DNA of 64,000 bases from contig CM068544.1 in assembly GCA_035048495.1 (NCBI GenBank), positions 9,356,138 through 9,420,137 of the forward strand, given 5' to 3'. The position numbers were made by a program, and so were the translations under genes. Numbering within the stretch: the stretch's first letter is position 1; the number at the start of each line of letters is the position of its first letter. The notes under the pieces are model-generated. The model did not search any database and was not told the DNA's origin. It saw only the letters and a list, made by a program, of their open reading frames with translations. Origin of the DNA: Euptelea pleiosperma. Taxonomy: Eukaryota > Streptophyta > Magnoliopsida > Ranunculales > Eupteleaceae. Below, one piece after another: positions 12,152 through 23,592 of the stretch.

Positions 12152-12268
12152 TGTGATGAGGACATCACGTCCTTACCTAGAGTATACCAGCGGAGCAGGA
12201 AAGCTGGGCCCATACCCATGTCTTTATATTTTGATGACTATGTGGGCTCCGATTTTAGTTCTCATTGA
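12152..12268 (+). pseudogene. Chromovirus pol C-terminal tail (upstream copy)
   Basis: It encodes DEDITSLPRVYQRSRKAG, then PIPMSLYFDDYVGSDFSSH and a stop. The same tail recurs at 17015-17130 after a readable chromodomain, so it is the C-terminus of the chromovirus polyprotein and not a gene of its own. Its place just before the LTR at 12285-13369 suggests that an LTR is shared between two internal regions. Confidence 0.7.
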
Positions 12269-12284
12269 TTTATGGGAGCGGAAG

Positions 12285-13369
12285 ACCCCACATGCATGTA
12301 TATCATGAAGACTCCAGATTGAAAAGATGCATGTGGGCTGCGTACGGAGCTTGTGGAGAGTTTTTATTAGTTTTCTAGGCTTATTTTGATATTCTTTTAA
12401 AGTTTTAGGTCTCTTTGCAATTAGCCCACTCTTAGGGAACTCGTTGTAATTTTCGTTAGTTACTTTAAGTACCTGTACTTTTTTATAACCATTAGATTAG
12501 ATGGATGACTAAGATTAGATTATGGAGTTTTGAGTTATTATATAAACTCTTTTAGTTATAATTTTTCATTGATGATGAATTATATTGACTTTTGCTCTTG
12601 AGAAATCTCTTGTGGATTGTTCTCTTCTTCCTTGGTGCGAATCCAAGCTACTAGGTGCGAATCCCAAATGTATTCTCTCCATCTCTATCTCCTCTCTTAT
12701 TCTCGTTTCTTCTCCATCTTGGTTTTCTTTTTTTTTTTCCTTTTCTTTCGATCAAATTTGACCTAGAAAACCCAACCATATCTCTCTTATCTCAAAACCC
12801 TAACCATTGATTACGACTATAAATAGTGCCACAATAATAGTACCGCGTGAATAGTGCCACTTGAATAGTAACATGAATAGTAACCCTCCTCTACCAGTTC
12901 TCCCTACGGCACTCTAAACCCTCCTGAAACCCTCACCACAACCCCCAAACACTCCTAAATCCCTATGGTAACAAAAAAAAAACCCCAACTTCTTCTCAAA
13001 CCCTAATTTTTCATGGTTTTCTTTTTTTTCCCGAAACTCGGCTAAAATCTGATATTTGTCAAAAAGCCTCGAAACTTGCCAGAAACCTTCTTGAACTTCA
13101 AATAACTTATAATCTCTTGGAAAAAAAATTAAAGTGAACCCACAAATATTGGTTGAACCCTAACTAGTAGAAGTCTTTACTTCCATCGGGCCGCTCAATT
13201 AATAATTGAGGATTTTTTACTGCTTGGTTGTGAGATCTAACCTTCGAAATAACTCAGTTATTATTTGCTAACTAATTGTTAGAGTAGTTTTATATTTTTT
13301 ATTACTTGTGAAAATTTATTTCTGATCTTTGCACCTCATATAGGCTAGTCCTCATCATCCTACATCACA
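12285..13369 (+). repeat. Chromovirus 5' LTR
   Basis: The right end is fixed by TACATCACA at 13361-13369, followed at 13372-13383 by the primer site. The left end lies between about 12285 and 12352; the homologous 3' copy shares TGTGGAGAGTTTTT from 12352. A TATA-like CTATAAATA lies near 12820, followed by short repeats of GAATAGT-type words. The 3' partner is at 17215-17880. Confidence 0.65.
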
Positions 13370-13371
13370 TT

Positions 13372-13383
13372 TGGTATCAGAGC
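13372..13383 (+). other. Primer binding site
   Basis: TGGTATCAGAGC is the classic initiator-Met tRNA complementary site of plant LTR retrotransposons, placed 2 bp after the LTR end. Confidence 0.85.
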
Positions 13384-13796
13384 GGGAGGTCTCGTGTTCG
13401 AGGGTCCTCATCGGCGGTGATTAATGCATGGGCATTTTCACACCGGGCTCGAGTGGGGCAACCTGTGTAAATGGGGCACACTCGGGGTGGGATGGCCCGT
13501 GTGAAATGGGACCCACAAAGGAGGGTTCAACCGAGGGCCTAGATCTGGGTTATGAGATAAATGAATTTAATCTCACGCTACCAACAGTCGTGGCTTTTGG
13601 GGAGTATTGGTTAAATATCATGCATCAAAGTGGTGTAAGAGCTTAGGTCTAGCTTAGGGTTCTATTTTCTTTTTGCATATAGGAATAGAGTCTGCATATT
13701 AGGCTTAGTTCATAACAACTCATTCGCATTGCATATAGTGTTAGAAGCGCATAGAGTCAGTGCTGCGTATGCTCACATGTAGTGGTAAGAGTTATC
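13384..13796 (+). other. Retroelement leader
   Basis: Leader text (GGGAGGTCTCGTGTTCGAGG onward) follows the primer site. It contains the CACACCGGGCTCGAGTGGGG block common in such leaders. The 72-codon frame 13428-13646 has no gag motif. Gag itself is absent: the sequence passes directly into the inverted pol segment. Confidence 0.55.
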
Positions 13797-14293
13797 AGCC
13801 CAAGCACGAAATCTATGATGATGTCATGCCACGGAGAATGTGGCACTGGCAACGGGGTATACAATCCGGTATTTTGTTTTCGATGTTTTGCTAGTTGACA
13901 TACATGACATTGCCCTATAATTTTGGCGATGTCTCACTTGAGACTCAACCAGTAAAATCAATCCTCAACGAGGGCAATGGTTTTATCATGGCCAAAGTGG
14001 CCGGCTACTCCACCAGCATGAAGCTCCCGAACAAGAAAGTCTCGTAGAGACGTTTGGGGTATGTAGAGTTTATTGCCTTTAAAGATGAATCTGTTTTGTA
14101 GGGTTCCTCAAATGACCGCTCAGAAGAGAAGCTGCAACTCCCCAAAGTATGAGCAGGTAGGATAGTCATCCTTCAACTGATCCAATCTAGTCACCTCTAC
14201 ACTCATAGAGTGCAAGACTGCGATCCTACGACTAAAGGCATCTGCTGGTTTGTTCTCGACTCCAACTCTGTGATTGAGCACAAAAGTGTACTC
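13797..14293 (-). pseudogene. Chromovirus integrase N-terminus (inverted block)
   Basis: Read on the minus strand, it gives FKGNKLYIPQ, RELHAGGVAGHFGHDKTIAL, then GQCHVCQLAKHRKQ. The HHCC zinc-binding residues are intact. It continues with TGLYTPLPVPHSPWHDIIID, which contains the first catalytic D, and FVLGL, then stops abruptly near 13797. The rest of the integrase lies on the plus strand from 16236. Two stops are present in the zinc region. Confidence 0.75.
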
Positions 14294-14698
14294 TTAAAGA
14301 AATTCCACCCACTTCGCATGTCTTGGGTTTAACTTCTTTTGGGAGTTAAGATATCTCAGTGCCTCATGGTCAGAGAACAAGAAAAATTCTAGCAGAAGTA
14401 GGTAATGTCTCCAATGCCGTAGAGCCTGGACTACCGCGTAAAATTCATTGTCATAAGTAGAGTACTTTTGTTTGGCATCATTCAATTTCTCACTAAAATA
14501 AGCAATGTGATGCCCTTCCTGACTTAGAACTCCACCTATACCAACTCCAGATGCATCAAAAGCAACCTCAAAGACTTTGGAAAAGTTCGGTAGGCACATT
14601 ACTAGGGCTTCAACCATTCTGGTCTTGATTGTCTCGCCTTCGTAATTGACTTTGTCCATGCAAATTCTCCTTTTTATGCAATTTGTGATAGGGGCCAT
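14294..14698 (-). pseudogene. Chromovirus RNase H (inverted block)
   Basis: An open frame of 134 codons encodes RNase H. It reads VFEVAFDASGVGIGGVLSQE (first D), QKYSTYDNEFYAVVQALRHW (E) and FLFSDHEALRYLNSQKKLNP (D). The active-site acidic residues are kept and the length matches the domain. It lies between the RT and integrase parts of the same minus-strand block. It is open by itself but not part of an intact polyprotein. Confidence 0.8.
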
Positions 14699-15587
14699 GA
14701 TGGAACTAAACCCACGAACGAATCATTGATAAAAAGTAGCTAATCCGTGAAAACTACGAACGTCATGGATGTTCTTCGATTTGGGCCAGCTTATAATAGC
14801 CTTGACCTTTTCGGGGTTTGTAGACATTCCTTCAACAGAGACAATGAATCTTAAGAAGATAACTTGATGGGACATGAATGTACACTTCTTAAGATTCACG
14901 AACGGGTTTTCTTTTCTCAGGAACTAACAAACCTGTCTCAAGTGATCCAAATGCTGCTCCTTAGAAGTACTGTAAATCAAGATATCATCGAAGTACACAA
15001 CCAGAAACTTACCCATGAAAGGCCTCAACATCTGTGTCATAACCCTCATAAAAGTACTCGGGCATTGGTCAATCCAAAGGGCATGACTAACCACTCATAT
15101 AAACCATCATTTGTCTTGAAGGCGATTTTCCACTCATCTCCCGGGGCAGATGTGAATTTGATGGTAACCACTCTTAAGGTCTATCTTTGAAAAGACGTGG
15201 CACCGGCCATCGTGTCCAACATATCATCAAGCCTCGGAATAGGGGGAACCGATACTTGACCGTAATTTTGTTGATGGCTCTACTGTCTACGCACATGCTC
15301 CAAGATCCATCTTTCTTGGGAGTGAGGAGCATTGGCACGACACAAGGGCTCATGCTCTCTCGAATAAACCCCTTTCTAAGAAGCCCATCCACTTGCTTCT
15401 TCAACTTAGCATGCTCTATGAGATTCATTCGATAGTGCGGGAGGTTAGATAGAGTTGCTCTGGGGACTAAATCAATAACGTGTTGAATGTCCCTTATCGG
15501 AGGAAGCTCATTTGATAAATCATCAGGAAAAACATCCTGGAACTCCCTATACACTGGTACCACATCTGGTGGTATCTCAACAATCAA
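14699..15587 (-). pseudogene. Chromovirus reverse transcriptase (inverted block)
   Basis: The minus frame 15587-15174 reads [20 protein letters not shown], then [35 protein letters not shown] and [19 protein letters not shown] frameshift near 15200 follows. The catalytic box [11 protein letters not shown] is readable on the minus strand near 14970-15005 (YFDD, a known variant). Primer-grip and thumb text leads to RNase H at 14698. Two or more frameshifts disable it. Confidence 0.8.
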
Positions 15588-15720
15588 CTCAGGAGAGGAC
15601 TCTTTGGCTATATATAGTAGGGCTTAAATGATCGACTCATTCGTGGTCTCTCTCTCTCAAACTCTTTCGCACTGATGATATGGAGAGATTTGGATTTGGC
15701 CCTTTGTTGGTCTTGCCTTT

Positions 15721-16235
15721 CTACATTTTATCTTTCCTCTCTGTGGTGTCATTCAATGGTAGAGGGTTCAACTTAATCCTCTTACCTTCATAAATAAAGG
15801 AACACGTGTTCAATCTTCTTAACAATGTCACATCGCGGTCATATAACCAAGGCCTACCCAGAATGATATGTCCAACATCTATGGGTACCACATCACACCA
15901 CAAGGTGTCATTATAAGAAGAGAACTGGATATGAACCTGGCACCTCCGAGAAACGGGGATGGATGATGTATCAACCCATGGGACTCGAAATGGCTGTGGG
16001 TGGGCGACAAGCGCCAATTCGAGAAGGGTCACTGTGCTAGAAGACACAACATTGGTGAAACTTCCACTATCGACGATGATCTTGCAACACTTTTCGCCAC
16101 ACTTAGCATAGGTATGAAAGATGGAGTTACGTCGCCAATCGTCAGTTTCCTTGATCTGGGCCAAGGCGCACCGAACAATTGCAAACCGTCACAACCATAT
16201 TGAAAAGTCACCGCCACCACTGACGGTGACCATGT
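15721..16235 (-). pseudogene. Chromovirus aspartic protease (inverted block)
   Basis: The 147-codon minus frame starting at 16164 carries the protease active site CKIIVDSGSFTNVVSSS (D-S-G). It then reads WCDVVPIDVGHIILGRPWLY, where the ILGRPWL block is the hallmark of Ty3/gypsy protease. It ends in a Lys-rich linker toward RT. The upstream sequence to about 16235 is degraded. At about 16235 the reading switches to plus-strand integrase. Confidence 0.8.
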
Positions 16236-16839
16236 CAGGTTATGTGATTCCATATTGTCTGTAGCCGAGTGCGTATACAATAGTTCAGTCAATAGGACAA
16301 CTGGCATAAGTCCATTTGAAATCATCAATGGGTATAAACCAAGGAAGCCTATAGATCTCATCCCCATGTTAGTCACACATAGACCATCTGAGTCCGCTGA
16401 TGCAATTGCACGCCATACTCTTGATTTAAATGCTGAGATTAGGAAAAGAATTACTACAAATAATCAAAAGTATAAAATATCTGCTGACTCACACCGCATG
16501 TATAAGGAATTTCTAGCAGGTGATTACGTTATGGTTCGGGTGAGGCATGAGCGATTCCCATCGGGAGCCATGAAGAAGTTACAAGCAAGTGCAGGACCCT
16601 TCAAGATATTGAAACGAGTGGGTTTTAATGCGTATGTTTTGGATCTACCACCTAATATGGGTATCAACTCAACATTTAATGTGGAGGATCTTGCTCCTGC
16701 CCAAGACCCAGCAGCTTCAGCCGCCAGCCTTACACCTCAGCAAGTATATTCGCTTGATCAGCCCCCGCAGCCTTTGCCTTCACCACCACCTTTACCTAAG
16801 AGAAGGAAGAGATTGAGGATATCTTGGACGAGCAAGTAG
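16236..16839 (+). pseudogene. Chromovirus integrase C-terminal half
   Basis: The plus frame 16255-16839, with a few codons before it, reads LSVAECVYNSSVNRTTG, SPFEIINGYKPRKPIDLIPM and GDYVMVRVRHERFPSG. It then has the GPY/F module (AGPFKILKRVGFNAYVLDLP) and INSTFNVEDL. This is exactly the part of integrase missing from the minus-strand block at 13797. It ends in a Pro-rich linker before the chromodomain. There is no start codon logic; it is an internal fragment. Confidence 0.82.
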
Positions 16840-17130
16840 TTCCCACCAAGCAAGGAGATTTTTAGAAATACCTTGTCAAATGGAACAGCAGGCCGACATC
16901 AAATAGTTCGTGGATGACAGAGACAGATTTGCAGTAGCTCGACCTCGACATCTTGGAGTGTTATCGCAACTTTATTTTGCCAATGGCAACATCTTTTCAG
17001 ACATGGAGAGTTGATGAGGACATCACGTCCTTACCTAGAGTATAACAACGGAGGAGGAAAATTGGGCCCATACCCATGTCTTTATATTTTGATGACTATG
17101 TGGACCTCAATTTTAGTTCTCCTTAATTTA
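16815..17130 (+). pseudogene. Chromodomain and pol C-terminal tail
   Basis: One base out of frame from the integrase is a chromodomain: ILDEQVVPTKQGDF, stop, KYLVKWNSRPTSNSSWMTE, then TDLQ, stop, LDLDILECYRNFI. KYLVKW and SSW..E.DL are its typical residues. After SFQTWRVDEDITSLPRV the tail matches the upstream copy at 12152-12268. The chromodomain makes this element a chromovirus. Confidence 0.78.
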
Positions 17131-17214
17131 TGGGTGCGGAAGACCCCACATGCATGTTTATCATGAAGACTCCACATTGGAAAAATGCATGTGGGCTGCG
17201 TAGGGAGCTTGTGG

Positions 17215-17880
17215 AGAGTTTTTCTAAGATTATTTTGATATTTTTTTTAGAGTTTTAGGTCTCTTTGTAATTAGCCCTGAAGAGACTACTAGCTATTATT
17301 TTTTGCAAGCATCTTATTTCAAGAAGATGATTATCCTTGGCAGAGTGTCTCTGAGGCAAATTCTTCTCCAAAGGTTCTCCATTTGATCGTATTCATCTAA
17401 AAGTAAGTGTCTCTATAATCAAACCCTTTTAGATATAATTCAAATTTATGAACATTGAATATTTGTAATTAGTGGATGAGTGAGTACTCATCTAACTAAT
17501 TTGAGGATTGTAGATCTATAAGAAAAAAGTTTCTCTAAATAGACTACTTGCCTAAGCTGACTCTCTAGGTGAGCGAGAAGTGATTCTCGTTAAATTAAGA
17601 CTAAATCTTAGTTATTTAATTATTTATTTCAATTGGATATGTTGTAATACATGATTGAGATAATATAATATTACTCGTGTTAAGTACTGACAGTGGATAT
17701 TTATTAATTTTGGTTGTTTGATCATTTTTCACCTTGTGTGATAATTAATTTTTAATCTATATAAAATTCGTAGAGAAATTAAAAATTGTCCTATTCACCC
17801 CCCTTTAGGATTTTACGTGGTAATTAAAAGGGAATTTCATTTTGCACCTCATATAGGCTAGTTCTCATCATTCTGCATCA
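17215..17880 (+). repeat. Chromovirus 3' LTR, mostly replaced by a nested LTR
   Basis: 17215-17277 matches the start of the 5' LTR (TGTGGAGAGTTTTT...TTAGCCC). 17840-17880 matches its end (TTTGCACCTCATATAGGCTA...GCATCA). The roughly 900 bp in between is missing and a 562-bp LTR-like insert takes its place. Confidence 0.7.
17278..17839 (+). mobile_element. Nested copia-type solo LTR
   Basis: The insert starts TGAAGAGACTACTAG and ends GGGAATTTCA (TGAA...TTCA), and carries CCTATTCACCCCCCTTTAGG near 17791. The first 11 bases of that string also occur in the copia LTR near 1440. The flanks TAGCC and TTTTG do not match, so the usual 5-bp duplication is missing and the insertion came with, or was followed by, a deletion. 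Confidence 0.6.
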
Positions 17881-18324
17881 GTTTGATTTACGCCTACAGT
17901 AGGATTCTTCATAGCAAACATGGTGTTCACATAATCAGTATCAGAGCACAATTATTTCAGATTAATCATTTCATTGCGGAAACAAGTAATTAGTTCATTG
18001 TTCGAAGTACATAACTTTATAATACAAACATATCAACCTGCTTTTATTATTGATGTTTCCATTCGACGAGATTGAACAGCTTCAAATTGAAGTGACATTA
18101 CTGTAGCACAAAAGATACCATCGCCAGCTTATACCTACAACAGATTCAAAATGTGTTCATCTTCCCTCCAAAAATTGGTTTACTACATTGAAACTAGGCA
18201 ATTAAAGACAAAAGTACAACATGTACAAAACCTTACAACCATCTAAGAAGATTACTCTAAGTTACAACTGGATTGACTAGGTTAACACCACAAAGGTGTG
18301 TTCCAAGTCAAATGAGATTTATTC
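17881..18324. other. No gene recognised
   Basis: AT-rich sequence after the chromovirus LTR. A CAGTATCAGAGCAC string near 17937 resembles a primer site but has no LTR end before it. Confidence 0.35.
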
Positions 18325-18440
18325 ATAACATCATCATCATCATTTCCAACTATTTTGGGGCTAGCCACAAGAACCTTGCTCCATTCCTCTCCATCTAAGA
18401 CCACTTCTTCTAATTGAAATAGTGAAACGAGATTTATGCG
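18325..18440 (-). pseudogene. 3' end of an RTE-type LINE
   Basis: The minus strand reads LEEVVLDGEEWSKVLVASP, then KIVGNDDDD, closing in an (ATG)n tail. The (L/V)xDRxEW...VADPK..G..DDDD ending and trinucleotide tail are the usual 3' end of plant RTE LINEs. Only about 40 residues remain. The rest of the 104-codon minus frame up to 18596 shows no LINE similarity. Confidence 0.6.
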
Positions 18441-18599
18441 GAAAGGATTTGGCAAAAGATTTTTTAAGATGCCAAACTGCAATTGTTCATCTGGGTTTGG
18501 GACCAGCAACGTAAGGCTAAAGAAAAACACGGGTGGAATTAAATGGGCTTTATTCATGCAATAGACCAAGAAAAAAAAGAGTTTAAAGTAGAGCATGAA

Positions 18600-21191
18600 A
18601 TGGGTCTAATCCACATGGATCGTATCTGGACCAGATATATTTAGATAGCAATCTAGATTTAGATCCAAATGATATCCATGAGCCAACCTACCCCTGATCC
18701 AACCATGAACTTTATATGGGTTGGATCAACATGCATGTTTATTAAATTCTTTCTCTCTTATCGTATTATATACCAAGGACTCGATTGTCTCCAAGAGAAA
18801 GATTCGACCTGAAATAGTCTAACTGAATCCAACCAAGATCAGAGGCATATCTGAAGTATTCAACCCATATCCAACTCAAATTTTAAACAGTCATTTTTTA
18901 AGGATGTGTTCTAAATTGGTTTGATTAAATCCAGTTTTTTGCACTGCATAGGATTTATCCCAGTTAAACTCTTTGAGCATATTTGATATCATACTTAAAC
19001 TTTCTTTAGTTGGCTGACTTCATTTCCCAACAAATTCTATAGAAACAGGAGACATGTTTATATATACCAAAATATTGATCGAAGCAACATGAAAATCCAC
19101 CGATATTATAAAAAAATTAACTAAAGGTTCAATTTTCTACTTAAAGTGCAGTTGAATCTAAGTCAATCGAACAAAGTTAAGAATCAAGGAGTTTTCAACA
19201 TCCATCAATGCTTTTTAAGAATCACCACCAACAAAAGGCATTCTCACAACTATTTCATAGAGGGCCAACCTTAAAGGTGTGAAGGGTAGTCATCTTCATA
19301 ACCCCAAATCCATTCAAATACATTTTCAAGCAACAAATCAAAGTTGGCTCATTCATTCTTTGAAAATCTAGAGGGTTAGATTAAAATATGTATGAGCTTC
19401 TTCTAGACAAGCCTAGACTTCCCATATGAATGATGTACTATTTGTTGCTCTTAATAGAAGAGAGTTACCTGACTCTCTAAGCTATTCTACATATATTCAC
19501 ACATCTATTGACTCTAACCTTGGTTGCAAGCATGAAATTTCAAAGAAGATACATACTTTTTTTTTGATAATCTAAAAGAAGATACATCTTGAAGATTAAT
19601 TGTCACTCATGCAAGGAGATGGGGCCAGACATCCAATACAAGAAGAAAACTTGCTTCAACAATGTTAGGTAAGGTCATGTCATTCATAATATAAGAATCT
19701 TCCCTCAAAGAACTGCTCTACATACTACATCTACTCATAATTAGAGTAGTATAAGTTATCTCTATTTCAAATCCTCGACTGCTGGCTAGCATCATTTTCT
19801 CCGACCCCTTCAGTACACTACTTCACTCTCTAACTTTGAAGACATTTTTAGGAAACTGTCGTAATAAATCTTATCGAAATCTTATTCAGGTGCATATAAT
19901 CATAGTAAGCAAGTTTGGGCAGTAGGTACTTCACCACTTCGTCGTCTAAATTGCATTACTTTACTTCATCAAATATATTTCATGTTCTTGAATTAAAAAA
20001 AAAAAATCTTTCATGTTCCTCAATTTAGTACCGTTGGTTGGTTCACGGTTGAAAATAACTGTATTATGTCCTTTCATTATAAGAGGTTCACTATTATAGG
20101 ATCAGATCACTAAGAAGATAAATGGGAAATTCATAAGTTGCGGAAACACTTTGACATGAATTTGGCAATACTTCTCCTTTACTTTTCCTTCTAATTCCTA
20201 TCAATTAAGAAATAAGTGAAACAAATGCTCACCAGAGGCCTTGACATTGTAGTTGGTTGTTATAACCCTGAAATACTTTTCATCTTTGCCTTCAAAAAGT
20301 AAAAAAAAAAAGTGAAAAATAAAAAATAGAAAGACTTTTAATAGCCTGAATTGAGTGTCAAGGTTCAGATCCAGGTAATCGGGATCCGTCGAAATCGAGA
20401 TTTTTATCCTCTCGGCTCTTTCATTAAGAAAGGCCTAGTATTGCTGCCACCCAAAATAACAGAGAGGAAGTTTCTTTCTCCTTAATGTATGCACCATCAT
20501 CGACTGAAGCTATATGTAAGCATTTCATGCTATGCTTCACTGACAGGGTTAGCAAGATGTTGACAGAAGAAGCAAGAACATATTTGAGGTGCATGGTGAA
20601 AAGAAGTGGACGATCCTGCCAATGCTGCCATATGATGAATGGCATCAGAATCAACAATCCATGGTCGAGTAGATTAACTTTGGAGCATGCTGAAATAAAT
20701 ACCAATTGCATTCACAGTAGGAGCTATCATATTACTGGAATCTTAATCTCCATTCTTCGTGTTCAAGGCAGACAACATCTGTTGTATGATGTCCAGAGGT
20801 ACATTGACTATCTGTTCTGAATTCTGGTGTGTTCCTTTCCTGTTCTACTGTATATAAGGTATTGATTTCTCCTAAGAACAGTGCTTCACAGAAACACTTG
20901 GCTCTTCCTTTGAGGTTTAATGAAGTTTTATACCCTTTTCATCATGTTCATTGCTAATGTGCATCGATACACTCATGTTCTGACGAAAGTTGATTCATTG
21001 CATTACTTAATTGTATTGACATTTCTTTAAAATGATGCACCATGCATCAAAGATAAGACTACCTCTAACATCACACAGAACTACAATTGAGATGTTACAA
21101 CAGTCACAAAGTCTTTGAAGTGAACATACTGCTGAGTGCATATACATAGGAACACAGTAGCTATAAGGACAATTTCAATAAACATCATACA
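18600..21191. other. No gene recognised
   Basis: Unique-looking AT-rich DNA. Short frames at 20424-20711 (minus) and 20485-20820 (plus) have no recognisable domain. The sequence could hold intron or 3' flank of the DUF538 gene at 23 kb, but no exon could be shown. Confidence 0.4.
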
Positions 21192-21199
21192 GCAGACAT

Positions 21200-21640
21200 C
21201 TATGATGCCCGGGTACGGATAAAGACACGGATACCGATACAGGAAGCGGGGACGGGGACACAACTCGACACTTTTCAAAATCAGGGACACGGATACAGAT
21301 ACAAGTATCCTACCCATTTCCTAAAATTTATGGAATTGATACTTCCACATATGATGTTATGAAGTGTACACATATAGATACACAATCTTGAGTGTGTAAA
21401 CATCTAATAAAAAAGCATATGATAATCAAATTAGTGCTATAAACGTTTTATCTTACATCACTTATAAAATTAATATAGATGGACTATTGATTTAAACTAA
21501 TGTTAATATTAATGTACTATTTTTTTGTATTTTTTTAATAAATAAATACCTGAAGTATCCTGCCCATATCCTAGCCGTATCCGTGTCATATCCTGTGGAT
21601 ACTGGTACTTTGGGCATATACAGGTATCCAGGTATCATAG
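21200..21640. mobile_element. hAT-like MITE, GGATAC word body
   Basis: Terminal inverted repeats are CTATGATGCCCGGGTACGG on the left and, read inward, CTATGATACCTGGATACC on the right. The flanks GCAGACAT (21192-21199) and GTAGACAT (21641-21648) match at 7 of 8 bases, as expected for an 8-bp hAT target duplication. The arms are built from repeated GGATACGG / CCGTATCC words. No coding capacity. Confidence 0.68.
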
Positions 21641-22334
21641 GTAGACATATCAAAGTTCTTACTAGTTACTCTTAAAGCCAATTGCTAAACAAATACTCTT
21701 GAAATTACACTGTTTCAACAAAGAAACACAGTGTACATTTGATACGCCTATGTGGGGCCCGCATGGACGTAAGTTGAAGGATGATTTTGACGCCATTCTA
21801 AAATGTATCAAATGTGGACAAAGAGTTAACAATGAAATAGATGGTCCAGATTTTTTCAATTTGTAATCCACTTCTCATAGGGCTACAAATGTTAAAATGG
21901 GCTGATATTCTTCATGCAGTTCTGACAATCGTAACAGTAATACAGAAAGACCGTTGAGTTGGACGTTTAGAATCCTGTCAAGCTACAACCTCTTAATCAG
22001 ATTGTTCGGATCATCAAAAACTTGTGAATCTTGGGTTGAATAAAGTCCAAGGAGTGGTGTAACATTTGATCAGTCGGGCTTGATGATCACGAATACTATT
22101 AGCACCCCTAACCACAAATGCCACTGATGAGATGGTGTTATTTTCTCTGTTGAAAGATAGGCTTATTGGTGGTGTAGAAAGTTAATTCGATTTGAAATAG
22201 AATAAAATGAAATAGGTTTAGTTAGGGTTTGATAAGTTTGCCTAGTTAATCAATTGGATAACATGATCATTCATTCTAGTGGGGAAGATATACATAGATT
22301 CACTTTGCCTAGTTAATCCATTGGCGTTAATTTG

Positions 22335-22495
22335 AGCATTCAAATCTAAATGTTGGATTTGATTTGAATGCTCAAATCCAACAGCTGGAAATCACTAATC
22401 AACCTGATTTTTGATGTGTAGATCCACCAAGGGGTGTGTCAAACGTTCATGCCTCTCTGGGCCCCAAAGTGTGTATCCTGGCATTTGGGAGGGGC
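22335..22495. repeat. Foldback family M1, single arm
   Basis: It contains AAATCACTAATCAACCTGAT and GATCCACCAAGGGG, followed by AAACGTTCATG. This is the arm of a foldback family repeated throughout 22-58 kb, here called M1. Only the right arm is clear. Confidence 0.6.
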
Positions 22496-23003
22496 AAACA
22501 TCGAGCAATTTGAACATCAACTGTTCTTCCAGTAAAATCCAACATTAGGACATCTGAACTGATGACCTTAGTTCCATCAAAATACACAAAGATCCCTCAG
22601 TTTAGAAGTAATAACCAAAAAGTCCAAAACTCCTCCCAATTCGCCCGGCCATTTCTCACTAATCTCAATATGTTCTACAAAAATCCCCAAATCTCTGCAA
22701 AAACTGCTGAAAATACAAAACCCAGAACCCAAAATTGAAACTTTTCAAATCCTCCCTAATTTCTGGAAAAAATATAGTGTTTTTTTTCCTGAATCAAACA
22801 CGGCCCTGTATGGTGATGGCAGAAAATTTTTCTAAGATGGGATTGATAAGTCAAAATGTGTTGATCAAGAAAACTTTTATGAACATTCATGGGTAAGAAT
22901 CAATTTCTAGAACTCAGACATTCCTTTCATTTCCTCAATCAATCAGACCACCAGAAAACATAGATTCAGAGAAGGAGATAATAACAGTAAAGAGGAAAAT
23001 TAC

Positions 23004-23592
23004 CTTTGAAATTAAAGAAGAATCTTCTGAAGTCTATCCTCCTTCCACACGCCTAGTTCTCTGAAATCAAAGTAGCTTCTTCCCAGTATCTCCCTCCGCT
23101 CAATTTGCTCTTACACGTGGGAATAGTCTGAAACTGATCTGCAGGTAACTTCTCCGACAAAAACCCAACATGGAATTCGATGTATTTCAATTCCGAATCG
23201 ACTTCAATTCCAGTAACCGGCACCCACACGAACAGCTTCTTTGCTTGAATACCGGAGACATCCGATATCTCGCCATATGTCAGCTTCCCAGTAATCTTCT
23301 TGTCGTAGAACACAAGATCGTCGAAATGAACGTAACATTGGCGTTCGAGTTCGATCACGAAGGCCCCGTTATCGGAGAGCGAGTAGGTCTTTACAGCATC
23401 GGGGATGAGACCCTTTGGGAAGCCAAATTGGGGGAGGAGGTCGTAGACGCTTGTGGTGGAATCGATGGGAAGGTTAAGGAGGCCTTCTTCGTCTGTAATG
23501 GCGAAAGCGTGATGATTGGTTGTTGTGAAACAGAGAAGAGAGACGAAACACAGAGAAGTTGCAGAGAGAAGAAAATTCAGAGAAATTGCCAT
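23004..23592 (-). CDS. DUF538 family secreted protein
   Basis: The coding frame is 23053-23592, 179 codons, uninterrupted. Residues 1 to about 31 (MAISLNFLLSATSLCFVSLL...HHAFA) form a signal peptide. About 45-155 is a DUF538 domain: VYDLLPQFGFPKGLIPD, AVKTYSLSDNGAFVIELE, LVFYDKKITGKLTYGEISDV, KKLFVWVPVTGI and DQFQTIPTCKS. The length fits the family, whose biochemical role is unsettled; some Arabidopsis members affect trichomes and stress responses. After the stop, a GT donor follows ATTTCAAAG at 23004, so an intron in the 3' UTR is likely. The next exon was not found. A paralog lies at 36089-36568 on the same strand. The start is chosen because it gives the signal peptide. Confidence 0.88.

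Noticed and set aside
13428..13646. 72-codon plus frame as gag
   Set aside because: It lies in the retroelement leader and lacks any capsid or zinc-knuckle motif.
18441..18596. Upstream part of the 104-codon minus frame as LINE protein
   Set aside because: Only the last 40 residues resemble an RTE C-terminus; the earlier residues do not.
20424..20820. Possible exon on either strand (95 and 111 codons)
   Set aside because: No recognised domain. Overlapping frames on both strands and no supporting splice sites or neighbours.
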